DNA of 64,000 bases from an uncultured Acetatifactor sp. (GTDB lineage: Bacteria > Bacillota > Clostridia > Lachnospirales > Lachnospiraceae). The notes below the pieces were generated by a model. The model did not search any database and had not been told where the DNA came from. It was given only the letters and a program-made list of their open reading frames with translations. Made by a program: the position numbers and the translations under genes. Below, one piece after another: positions 33,513 to 41,376 of the stretch; within the stretch, counting starts at the first letter, position 1, and each line of letters opens with the position of its first letter. The stretch covers positions 1 to 64,000 of the forward strand of contig CAJTXE010000002.1 in NCBI GenBank assembly GCA_910580225.1. The letters run 5' to 3'.

Positions 33513-34853
33513 ATGGAAATAGGGAAAAAGGCGCACAGAATCCGGAGGGTGCTTCCCGGAAGCATTGCGGAAGAACTGAATATAGAAGCGGGAGACAGGC
33601 TTCTGGCTGTCAATGGTACTGAGATTGAAGATGTTTTTGACTACCAATTTATGATACAAGATGACGCAATTGATCTGTTGGTGGAAAAAAGCGGAGGGGA
33701 ACAATGGCTTCTTGAGGTGGAGAAAGATCCTGACGAGGATCTGGGCATCGAATTTGAGAGCGGCCTGATGGATGAGTACCGCAGCTGCAGAAACAAATGC
33801 ATCTTCTGCTTTATTGATCAGATGCCGCCCAATATGCGGGAAACGCTGTATTTTAAGGATGACGATTCCAGACTCTCTTTTCTGCAGGGCAATTATGTCA
33901 CATTGACCAACATGTCTGAACACGATATTGACAGAATCTGCCGGTACCGGCTTTCGCCGATCAATATTTCTTTCCACACCATGAACCCCCAGCTTCGATG
34001 TCAAATGCTGAACAACCGATTTGCAGGGGAGGCGCTGAAGAAAGCGGACGTGCTTTTTGAAGCCGGAATCCATATGAATGGGCAGATTGTGCTATGCAGA
34101 GGCGTGAACGACGGTCCGGAGCTGGAATACAGCATTGCACAGCTGATGAAGTATCTTCCCTGTCTGGAGAGTGTCTCCGTGGTGCCTGTGGGACTGACAA
34201 AATACCGGGAGGGCCTGTATCCGCTGGAACCCTTTACCCGGGAGGACGCCATTGCTGTGATAAGTCTGATCGAAAAGTATCAGCTGAAATGCTGTGAGAG
34301 ATTCGGAACTCATTTTATTCATGCCAGCGACGAGTGGTATATTCTGGCAGATATGGAGCTGCCGGAAGCGGAGCGCTATGATGGTTATCTGCAGTTGGAA
34401 AACGGTGTGGGGATGCTGCGGCTTCTGCTGGAAGAATTTCAGGAAAGTATGAGAGAACATCAGAATAGGAACGCTTTTGCGGAGATAACCGGAAGGAAAG
34501 AGCTCTCCATGGCAACGGGAGAGCTGGTCTTTCCTTATGTCCGGGAGATGGCGGAGAAGATGATGAAAGCCTGTCCCAATCTTGATCTCCATGTTTATCC
34601 GGTTACCAATGACTTTTTCGGCAGGAAAATCACGGTTTCGGGCCTGCTTACCGGACAGGATCTGCTGGCGCAGCTGAAGGACAGGCCTCTTGGAAGCTGT
34701 CTGCTTCTCCCGGAAAACGTTCTGCGCAGCGGCGAGGATGTCTTTTTGGACGATATGCATGTGGGAGAGCTGGAAAAGGCTTTACAAGTGCCGATTTATA
34801 TTGTAAAATCAAGCGGAAACGACTTTGTGGAAGCAGTCCTTTATGCAGGATAG
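33513..34853 (+). CDS. DUF512 family protein: PDZ-like plus radical-SAM-type cysteine motif
   Basis: This 446-residue protein begins with a PDZ-like region (~8-65, VLPGSIAEELNIEAGDRLLAVNG) followed by Cys92, Cys96 and Cys99 in SCRNKCIFCFIDQMP, the CxxxCxxC pattern of radical-SAM enzymes. It continues with a TIM-barrel-like domain (GNYVTLTNM, ISFHTMNP, GQIVLCRGVNDG) and the DUF512 C-terminal region. The family is widespread in Clostridia directly before der, as here (23 bases). Its reaction is not known. Confidence 0.92.
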   Translation: MEIGKKAHRIRRVLPGSIAEELNIEAGDRLLAVNGTEIEDVFDYQFMIQDDAIDLLVEKSGGEQWLLEVEKDPDEDLGIEFESGLMDEYRSCRNKCIFCFIDQMPPNMRETLYFKDDDSRLSFLQGNYVTLTNMSEHDIDRICRYRLSPINISFHTMNPQLRCQMLNNRFAGEALKKADVLFEAGIHMNGQIVLCRGVNDGPELEYSIAQLMKYLPCLESVSVVPVGLTKYREGLYPLEPFTREDAIAVISLIEKYQLKCCERFGTHFIHASDEWYILADMELPEAERYDGYLQLENGVGMLRLLLEEFQESMREHQNRNAFAEITGRKELSMATGELVFPYVREMAEKMMKACPNLDLHVYPVTNDFFGRKITVSGLLTGQDLLAQLKDRPLGSCLLLPENVLRSGEDVFLDDMHVGELEKALQVPIYIVKSSGNDFVEAVLYAG

Positions 34854-34876
34854 CACATAAGCAGAAGGAGTATACT

Positions 34877-36217
34877 ATGGCAAAAAAAAGTACAAAACCG
34901 ATCGTTGCGGTGGTGGGCAGGCCGAATGTGGGAAAATCCACGCTGTTTAACGCTCTGGCGGGACAGAGGATCTCCATCGTCCAGGATACACCCGGCATTA
35001 CCAGGGACAGAATCTATGCGGATGTCACTTGGCTGGACCGGACTTTTACACTGATTGATACCGGGGGAATTGAGCCGGACAGCAAAGATATTATTTTGTC
35101 TCAGATGAGGGCTCAGGCACAGATCGCCATAGAGACGGCGGATGTGATTGTATTTCTGGTAGATGTGAAGGACGGGCTGGTGGATTCCGACGCCAAGGTG
35201 GCGGATATGCTGCGGCGTTCCCATAAACCTGTAGTATTGGTAGTCAACAAGGTGGACAGTTTCGAAAAATATATGGCGGATGTCTATGAATTCTACAATC
35301 TGGGCATCGGAGAACCCCATCCCATCTCTGCGGCGAATAAGCTGGGCTTGGGAGATATGCTGGAGGAGGTTCTCTCTCATTTGGGAAATACTGAGGAGAC
35401 GGAGGAAGAGGATGAACGTCCCAGGGTGGCCATTGTAGGGAAACCGAACGTGGGAAAATCTTCCCTGATCAATCGGCTGTTGGGAGAAGACCGTCTTATT
35501 GTATCCGATATAGCAGGTACCACCAGGGATGCGGTGGATACACAGATCATGCACAACGGAAAGGAATACGTCTTCATCGACACCGCAGGGCTTCGGCGGA
35601 AAAATAAGATAAAAGAAGCATTGGAACATTATATGATTGTGCGCGCTGTCAGTGCGGTGGAGCGGGCGGATATCGTGGTGCTGGTGATTGATGCCGTGGA
35701 AGGCGTCAGCGAACAGGATGCAAAGATCGCCGGTATTGCTCATGACCGCGGTAAGGCAGTTATTATCGCTGTGAACAAGTGGGATGCGGTGGAGAAAAAC
35801 GATAAAACCATCTATGAGGTGACAGAGAAGGTTCGGAATGTTTTGTCCTATATGCCCTATGCGGAGATTGTCTTTCTGTCAGCCAGGACGGGACAGCGTC
35901 TGCCGAAGCTTTTTGATATCATTGATATGGTCAGCGAAAATCATGCCATGCGGGTGGCCACAGGTGTGTTGAACGAGATTATGGCGGAGGCAGTGGCAAT
36001 GCAGCAGCCGCCTTCCGACAAGGGGAAACGTCTGAGACTTTATTATATTACCCAGGTGGCCGTGAAACCGCCTACCTTTGTCATTTTCGTCAACAATAAG
36101 GAACTCATGCATTTCTCCTATACCAGATACATTGAAAATCAGATCCGGGAGACCTTTGGGTTCCGGGGAACCCCCCTGCGATTTATCATCAGAGAACGAA
36201 ATGAAAAGGAGCAATAG
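34877..36217 (+). CDS. der: Ribosome biogenesis GTPase Der (EngA)
   Basis: This is a 446-residue double GTPase essential for 50S assembly. The first G domain has VGRPNVGKSTLFN and DTGGIEP; the second has VGKPNVGKSSLIN (~183), DTAGLRRK and NKWD. A C-terminal KH-like domain (~360-440) ends with FRGTPLRFIIRERN. It lies between DUF512 and plsY, seven bases before the latter. Confidence 0.98.
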   Translation: MAKKSTKPIVAVVGRPNVGKSTLFNALAGQRISIVQDTPGITRDRIYADVTWLDRTFTLIDTGGIEPDSKDIILSQMRAQAQIAIETADVIVFLVDVKDGLVDSDAKVADMLRRSHKPVVLVVNKVDSFEKYMADVYEFYNLGIGEPHPISAANKLGLGDMLEEVLSHLGNTEETEEEDERPRVAIVGKPNVGKSSLINRLLGEDRLIVSDIAGTTRDAVDTQIMHNGKEYVFIDTAGLRRKNKIKEALEHYMIVRAVSAVERADIVVLVIDAVEGVSEQDAKIAGIAHDRGKAVIIAVNKWDAVEKNDKTIYEVTEKVRNVLSYMPYAEIVFLSARTGQRLPKLFDIIDMVSENHAMRVATGVLNEIMAEAVAMQQPPSDKGKRLRLYYITQVAVKPPTFVIFVNNKELMHFSYTRYIENQIRETFGFRGTPLRFIIRERNEKEQ

Positions 36218-36223
36218 GAAAAA

Positions 36224-36910
36224 ATGGAAAGGATTCTTTGCGTAGCGATCGGTTATGTATTTGGTTTGTTTCAGACGGCCTATTTTTATGGCAGAGCCAA
36301 TGGAATTGACATCAGGCAGTATGGCAGCGGCAATGCCGGAACCACCAACGCTTTGAGAGTGCTGGGAACGAAAGCCGGTCTGATCGTGCTGGCAGGGGAC
36401 TGTCTGAAATGCATGGCGGCGGTGTGGGTTTCCAGACTGCTGTTCGGAGGAAGCCATCCGGATATGATTTATCTGCTGAGCCTCTATGCCGGGGCCGGTG
36501 CAGTATTGGGACATAATTATCCTTTCTACATGCATTTCAAAGGGGGAAAGGGGATTGCTGCTACCGCGGGACTGATTTTGTCTTTCCATCCCTATTTTAT
36601 CGTCATGGGTGTGGCTGTATTTTTCGGTATTTTCTTTGCTACCCATCTGGTGTCCCTGGGATCGCTGCTTGTATATCTCGGGTTTGTAGTCGAAATGGTG
36701 ATCTGCGGTCAGATGGGGGTGTTTGCAGGAGTGACTCAGGTGCAGCTGTTGGAAATGTATCTGATTTCTCTTCTGCTGGCAGCATTGGCCTATTGGAAGC
36801 ACAGGGAAAATATTGTGAGGCTGCTTCACGGAAATGAGCGTAAGACGTATCTCATGAAGAAGAATAAGATAAATGTGGAAGAAAAAGACGGTACGCCGGA
36901 AAAGAAATGA
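36224..36910 (+). CDS. plsY: Glycerol-3-phosphate acyltransferase PlsY
   Basis: This 228-residue membrane enzyme transfers acyl from acyl-phosphate to glycerol-3-phosphate, the first step of phospholipid synthesis. The three conserved cytoplasmic motifs are visible: GSGNAGTTNALRVLG, HNYPFYMHFKGGKGIAA and a weaker third near residue 180. About five helices are predicted. The charged C-terminal tail (~195-228) is longer than usual. Its substrate is made by GpsA, encoded next. Confidence 0.95.
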   Translation: MERILCVAIGYVFGLFQTAYFYGRANGIDIRQYGSGNAGTTNALRVLGTKAGLIVLAGDCLKCMAAVWVSRLLFGGSHPDMIYLLSLYAGAGAVLGHNYPFYMHFKGGKGIAATAGLILSFHPYFIVMGVAVFFGIFFATHLVSLGSLLVYLGFVVEMVICGQMGVFAGVTQVQLLEMYLISLLLAALAYWKHRENIVRLLHGNERKTYLMKKNKINVEEKDGTPEKK

Positions 36911-36982
36911 CAGCAATGGAAACAGTTTAGGCAATATGGAAAGGAATAGCAGCAGGGAAATATTCTGCGGAAAAGAGGCATT

Positions 36983-38008
36983 ATGGCAAAAGTAGGTATC
37001 ATCGGTGCGGGAAGCTGGGGAATCGCCCTGGCAGTTTTGTTGCGGAAGAACGGTCATGAGGTTACGGTCTGGTCGGCGCTGGAGAAGGAGATCAGGATGC
37101 TTCGGGAGAAGCGGGAACATAAGATGCTGCCGGGGGTAAGGCTTTCTGAGGATATGGTAATCACCCCGGAGGAAAAGGAAGTTGCGGAAGGAAAGGATCT
37201 GCTGGTGTTGTCTGTGGCCAGTTCGTATACCAGGGAGACCGCCCGCCGTTTCCGGCCCTATGTGGGAGAGGGACAGAAAATCGTAAATGTGGCCAAGGGA
37301 ATAGAGGAATCTACACTGATGACGCTCTCCGAAGTGATCAGCCAGGAAATCCCCCAGGCGGATGTGGCGGTAATGTCAGGACCTTCCCATGCGGAAGAAG
37401 TGGGCAGGGAAATTCCTACTACTATTGTAGTGGGCGCGAAGTCCCGTGATACAGCCGAGTATATTCGGAATCTGTTCATGAATGAAGTGTTCCGTGTCTA
37501 TATCAGTCCTGATGTTATGGGGATGGAATTGGGCGGTTCCCTGAAAAATGTGGTGGCCCTGGCAGCGGGCATTGCCGACGGTCTGGGGTATGGAGATAAT
37601 ACAAAGGCGGCTCTGATCACACGGGGTATCATGGAGATTGCCCGTCTGGGAATTGCCATGGGGGGGAAGTTTGAGACTTTCTGCGGTCTGACGGGGATTG
37701 GAGATCTGATCGTGACTTGTGCCAGCATGCATTCCCGTAATCGCAGGGCCGGCATTCTCATCGGACAGGGGAAAACCTATGAGGCAGCCATGAATGAAGT
37801 GCAGATGGTAGTGGAAGGGGTATACTCCGCCAAGGCAGCCATGAAACTGGCCCAAAAGTATGATATTCAGATTCCGATTATCCAGCAGGTAAACGAAGTG
37901 CTGTTCGGCGGCAAAAGTGCGGATCAGGCAGTAAAAGAACTGATGCTGCGGGACAAGAAGCTGGAAGTGTCGGATCTGCCCTGGCCGGAGGGGGAAGCCG
38001 ATATCTGA
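36983..38008 (+). CDS. gpsA: Glycerol-3-phosphate dehydrogenase [NAD(P)+] GpsA
   Basis: This 341-residue enzyme reduces dihydroxyacetone phosphate to glycerol-3-phosphate for phospholipids. The Rossmann motif GAGSWGIALAVLL opens the protein, VMSGPSHAEEV is the conserved middle motif, and LGGSLKNVVALAAGI contains the catalytic Lys. It supplies the substrate for the neighbouring PlsY. ATG 36983 starts 72 bases after plsY. Confidence 0.97.
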   Translation: MAKVGIIGAGSWGIALAVLLRKNGHEVTVWSALEKEIRMLREKREHKMLPGVRLSEDMVITPEEKEVAEGKDLLVLSVASSYTRETARRFRPYVGEGQKIVNVAKGIEESTLMTLSEVISQEIPQADVAVMSGPSHAEEVGREIPTTIVVGAKSRDTAEYIRNLFMNEVFRVYISPDVMGMELGGSLKNVVALAAGIADGLGYGDNTKAALITRGIMEIARLGIAMGGKFETFCGLTGIGDLIVTCASMHSRNRRAGILIGQGKTYEAAMNEVQMVVEGVYSAKAAMKLAQKYDIQIPIIQQVNEVLFGGKSADQAVKELMLRDKKLEVSDLPWPEGEADI

Positions 38009-38134
38009 CGGGCACAGGTTCTCTGTGGCGGAGGACAGAGGGCATGTTTCGCATGATGGGGAATATGGTTCAAAATGACGCCGTTTTTCCGCAGCGTGGG
38101 ATTTGATTTCTGAAAATAAGGATCGTAATGTGAT

Positions 38135-39547
38135 ATGATAAACGAAAGACAATGCACGCAGGAAAAAAAGCCGGATTTCAATGTGCAGACGAAAGGGTCT
38201 CCCTGGCGCATCCTCCTGCTGTTTTCTCTGCCGCTGATGGCTGGAAACATTTTCCAGCAGATGTATACCGTCGTGGATACGGCTGTGGTGGGCAAGGTGC
38301 TGGGAGTGGAAGCACTGGCGGCTCTTGGGGCGGTGGACTGGCTGAACTGGCTGACACTTGGTGTGACGCAGGGGTTTGCACAGGGATTTTCCATATTAAT
38401 GGCCCAGAAATTCGGTGCGGGGGAGCAGGAGAGACTGCGCAGGGTTATTACAAACTCGATTTTTCTTGCCCTTTTGTGTGCTGCAGGTCTGACTGTTCTC
38501 AGTGAGGCAGCTGCAGGGTGGGCGATTTCCCTGCTGAAGACACCGGAGGAGATTCGTCCTATATCCATGTCGTATCTTCGGATTCTGTTCGGCGGTCTGC
38601 CTGTTGTGATGGCATATAATCTGGCTGCTGCCATCCTGCGGGCACTGGGAAACGGACGGAAGCCGCTGATAGCCATGGTGATCGCATCCCTGACGAATAT
38701 TGGACTGGATCTTCTGTTTGTTATGGGATTTCACTGGGGGGTACAGGGGGCTGCTGCTGCCACGCTGATCGCTCAGTGTCTGTCGGCGGCGTACTGTATC
38801 TGGCATATCCGGCGTATATCAGTGCTGCAGCTGAAGCGGGAAGACTGGAAAGCGGAAGGAAAGCTCTGCGGTACATTGCTGAAACTGGGTCTGCCCATGG
38901 CTTTTCAGAATACGGTGATTTCGGTGGGCGGTATGATTGTCCAGATGATTGTAAACGGATTCGGTGTGGCCTTTATCGCTGGAATGACAGCCACCAATAA
39001 GCTGTACGGTATCCTGGAAGTGGCGGCTACTTCCTACGGGTATGCCATGGTAACCTATTCCGGCCAGAATCTGGGGGCAGGGAAACTGCGCCGGATTTCG
39101 GAAGGGGTGCGGGCCGGACTGGTGATTGCCATGCTGACATCCGTCGCCATTGCTGCAGTTATGCTCGGGTTCGGGCGTTGGATTCTGGCCTGGTTTATGC
39201 AGGAGGATGGGGGTACGAGCGCCCGGGCGCTGGATATTGCCTATCACTATCTGGTAGTCATGTCCATCTGCCTGCCCATTCTCTATATATTGCATATCAC
39301 CAGGAGCTGTATTCAGGGCTTGGGCAATACGGTACTGCCCATGGCGTCCGGCGTGGCGGAATTTGTCATGCGCACCGGTGCCGCACTGCTGCTTCCGGCA
39401 GCTTTCGGACAAGATGGGATCATGTATGCAGAGGTTCTGGCCTGGCTGGGGGCAGATCTGATTTTGATTCCCAGTTATCTGTACGTCATAAAGCGTCTGA
39501 AGCGGATAGAATTGCAGGGGGCTGAAACGGGTACAATTCCGGCCTAA
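38135..39547 (+). CDS. MATE-family efflux transporter
   Basis: This 470-residue integral membrane protein has about twelve helices and the internal two-fold repeat of the MATE family. The motif LPLMAGNIFQQMYTVVDTAVVGKVLG occurs at the start (split here: LPLMAGNIFQQMY, VDTAVVGK), and the related LGLPMAFQNTVISVGGMIVQ starts the second half (~240). MATE proteins expel cationic drugs or metabolites in exchange for Na+ or H+; the substrate cannot be read from sequence. AAGGATCG lies upstream of ATG 38135, but spacing is long. Confidence 0.93.
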   Translation: MINERQCTQEKKPDFNVQTKGSPWRILLLFSLPLMAGNIFQQMYTVVDTAVVGKVLGVEALAALGAVDWLNWLTLGVTQGFAQGFSILMAQKFGAGEQERLRRVITNSIFLALLCAAGLTVLSEAAAGWAISLLKTPEEIRPISMSYLRILFGGLPVVMAYNLAAAILRALGNGRKPLIAMVIASLTNIGLDLLFVMGFHWGVQGAAAATLIAQCLSAAYCIWHIRRISVLQLKREDWKAEGKLCGTLLKLGLPMAFQNTVISVGGMIVQMIVNGFGVAFIAGMTATNKLYGILEVAATSYGYAMVTYSGQNLGAGKLRRISEGVRAGLVIAMLTSVAIAAVMLGFGRWILAWFMQEDGGTSARALDIAYHYLVVMSICLPILYILHITRSCIQGLGNTVLPMASGVAEFVMRTGAALLLPAAFGQDGIMYAEVLAWLGADLILIPSYLYVIKRLKRIELQGAETGTIPA

Positions 39548-39622
39548 AGCAGAAAGACTGCAGGAAGGGAGTAAATGACGGTGCCAGACAGGAAAAGGGC
39601 GGCGTGAAAAGGAGAGAAAGGA

Positions 39623-40798
39623 ATGAAGGGATTTGGGAAGATGACCTTTCCCATGGAAGGCAGGGTCTGGGTTTTCACGGGAGGCGCTCATGGTGCAGGG
39701 GGATTTGAGGAAAATCGGGGATTCCGCAACAGCGCCGGGCTGTTTGAAGAGGTAATCCGCTGGGACATGTGCGGGGAAACACTGGGGGGAAGGGAGAATT
39801 TTGTATTCAATACGGCACGGGCGGGATATAATATCAAAGAAATTTTGAGGGAATTTGACAGAAGGATAGCCTGTTACCGGCCTTTTGCAGTGGTCTATGT
39901 CTCCGGTGAGGAGGATCTGTCATTGCCGCCTCAGACCTTGCGGGAAGGGATGGAAATACTTCGGAAGAAGACAAAGGAAATCGGTGCACAGCTGATAGAG
40001 CTGTCTGCCGAAGAAGGGGGAGGGGATTCTCTGAAGGAGGCAAATCTGCTGTTGGAACTGGTGGGAGGTCCCAGATCCCAGGTCATGGCAGCAGAGCGGG
40101 AACGACTGTTTCTGGAGCCGGCGGCAGAGACATTTTCCTGCAGCGGAAGCCTTATTCTGAAGCCGGAACCCATGAAGTGGCTGTTTGTGGGTGACAGCAT
40201 CACCCATGGAGCGCTGCATACCTGCGGATATGACAGTCTTCCTCAACTATGGGAAAAGTATATCCGGAGAGACTGGGGCCGCAGGGATGACATTGTGCTG
40301 AATACCGGAGTATCCGGCGCCACTGCCGGCGAGTATCTGAAACGCCTGAATATCAGGTACAGTCCCTATGCGGGTGCAGATGTTGTAGTAATTATGTTCG
40401 GAACCAATGACTGCTGTTTTCCAGGAGAGATTGATACAAAACGATTCAAAATGCAGCTTTGTTCGATTGTGGATGATGTTCGGTCCCATGGCAGTCAGGC
40501 TGTTCTGCGTGTGCCTCAGCCCCAGAGAGAGGACGCAGGGGAGAGGACCAGAGCAATTGTGCCCTTTGTCCAGGCGGTCAGAGAAGTGGCGCAGGAGAAG
40601 GATGTGTTGGTGGTGGACCATTTTCATCATTTCAGTGTCCTGCGGCAGAGGGACCCGGAAGCTTTCTTAAGCCTTATGAGTGACGGTGTCCATCCCAATG
40701 CCCAGGGACAGTATCGCATGTTTCGGGAAATGGCTTATGCGGTGGACCTGGTGAAGGAAGATTCCATGGTATCTCTGGATTATCCGCGTGCAAAATGA
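39623..40798 (+). CDS. SGNH/GDSL-type hydrolase with a degenerate second copy of the fold
   Basis: This 391-residue protein has a C-terminal half (~186-380) that is a complete SGNH hydrolase: FVGDSITHG with Ser192, the GVSGAT block, FGTNDCCF and DGVHPN with Asp354 and His357. Such enzymes remove acyl or acetyl groups from sugars, lipids or peptidoglycan. The N-terminal half (~10-180) parallels it (VFTGGAHGAGG, FVFNTARAGYNIKEILREFD, VVYVSGEEDL) but lacks the catalytic residues, so it looks like a degenerate duplicate used for binding. There is no signal peptide, so it is probably cytosolic. AAGGAGAG precedes ATG 39623. Confidence 0.88.
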   Translation: MKGFGKMTFPMEGRVWVFTGGAHGAGGFEENRGFRNSAGLFEEVIRWDMCGETLGGRENFVFNTARAGYNIKEILREFDRRIACYRPFAVVYVSGEEDLSLPPQTLREGMEILRKKTKEIGAQLIELSAEEGGGDSLKEANLLLELVGGPRSQVMAAERERLFLEPAAETFSCSGSLILKPEPMKWLFVGDSITHGALHTCGYDSLPQLWEKYIRRDWGRRDDIVLNTGVSGATAGEYLKRLNIRYSPYAGADVVVIMFGTNDCCFPGEIDTKRFKMQLCSIVDDVRSHGSQAVLRVPQPQREDAGERTRAIVPFVQAVREVAQEKDVLVVDHFHHFSVLRQRDPEAFLSLMSDGVHPNAQGQYRMFREMAYAVDLVKEDSMVSLDYPRAK

Positions 40799-40847
40799 GG
40801 GCTGAAATTTTTGGAGTGTCGTTTTCCAAAAAAGATCGAAAAAACAG

Positions 40848-40876
40848 TTGACATTCTCTTCCAATGTGCTTATACT
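40848..40876 (+). promoter_or_regulatory. Strong consensus sigma-A promoter
   Basis: TTGACA (40848-40853), exactly 17 bases, TATACT (40871-40876). This is one of the best promoters in the window and lies ~500 bases before the next protein gene. Confidence 0.9.
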
Positions 40877-40882
40877 GAATAT

Positions 40883-41135
40883 CAGCTGTCAAAGTGAAAA
40901 AAGAAAGGAAAGGAGGCAGCAGCGGAGGATTTCAAAATTTTCTGTTGCAGAAAGCATGATGACAACGAGATTATTGTATGAAGCAGAGAATTATATTGTA
41001 TCAGAAGGAAAGAGAACTGAGAAGATGCCTCCCGTAATGTCGTAGAGTGTGTTCATTTGTGATTTTGGTCTGTTGTTGATGACAGGGATAGAAGATGAGC
41101 CATGACTGCCTGTAGAAGAGGGTCATGGCTTTTTT
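40883..41135 (+). ncRNA. Candidate ~250-nt RNA: small RNA or attenuated leader of the ABC cassette
   Basis: From the expected transcription start (~40883) the next clear signal is a strong intrinsic terminator ending at 41135. The 578 bases between SGNH and the ABC gene (40799-41376) therefore hold a short transcription unit and ~240 further bases with no supported gene. A 29-codon frame (40956-41045) lacks a convincing ribosome binding site. AAAGGAGG near 40911 lies too far from any ATG. I do not recognise a known riboswitch or T-box. It may be an independent small RNA or a leader that controls read-through into the ABC operon. Confidence 0.5.
41098..41135 (+). terminator. Rho-independent terminator upstream of the ABC cassette
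   Basis: A perfect 9-bp stem (AGCCATGAC 41098-41106 with GTCATGGCT 41122-41130) is followed by TTTTTT. Confidence 0.88.
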
Positions 41136-41376
41136 GCGTACAGATATGGGAATGAGTAGTATGGTATTCTTTTGTCTGTCGCACAGAGCCGCCGGCTTGC
41201 TGACACAGATGGAATAGCGGGGAGAATGCACGGATATGACAGAGTGCGGTCCGGGTTCAGAAGGCGTGACCTGTGGGTGACGGCAGCAGAAGACCAAGGA
41301 CATTTTCTACGAATGCGGGAGCGAGAGGTATATTCCGGGAATATGTATATGCCCGGAAGAAAGACGGAGGAAGGGA

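Noticed and set aside
40956..41045. A 29-codon reading frame inside the ~250-nt transcription unit
   Set aside because: No ribosome binding site at a usable distance and no recognisable protein; kept only as a remark within the RNA candidate.
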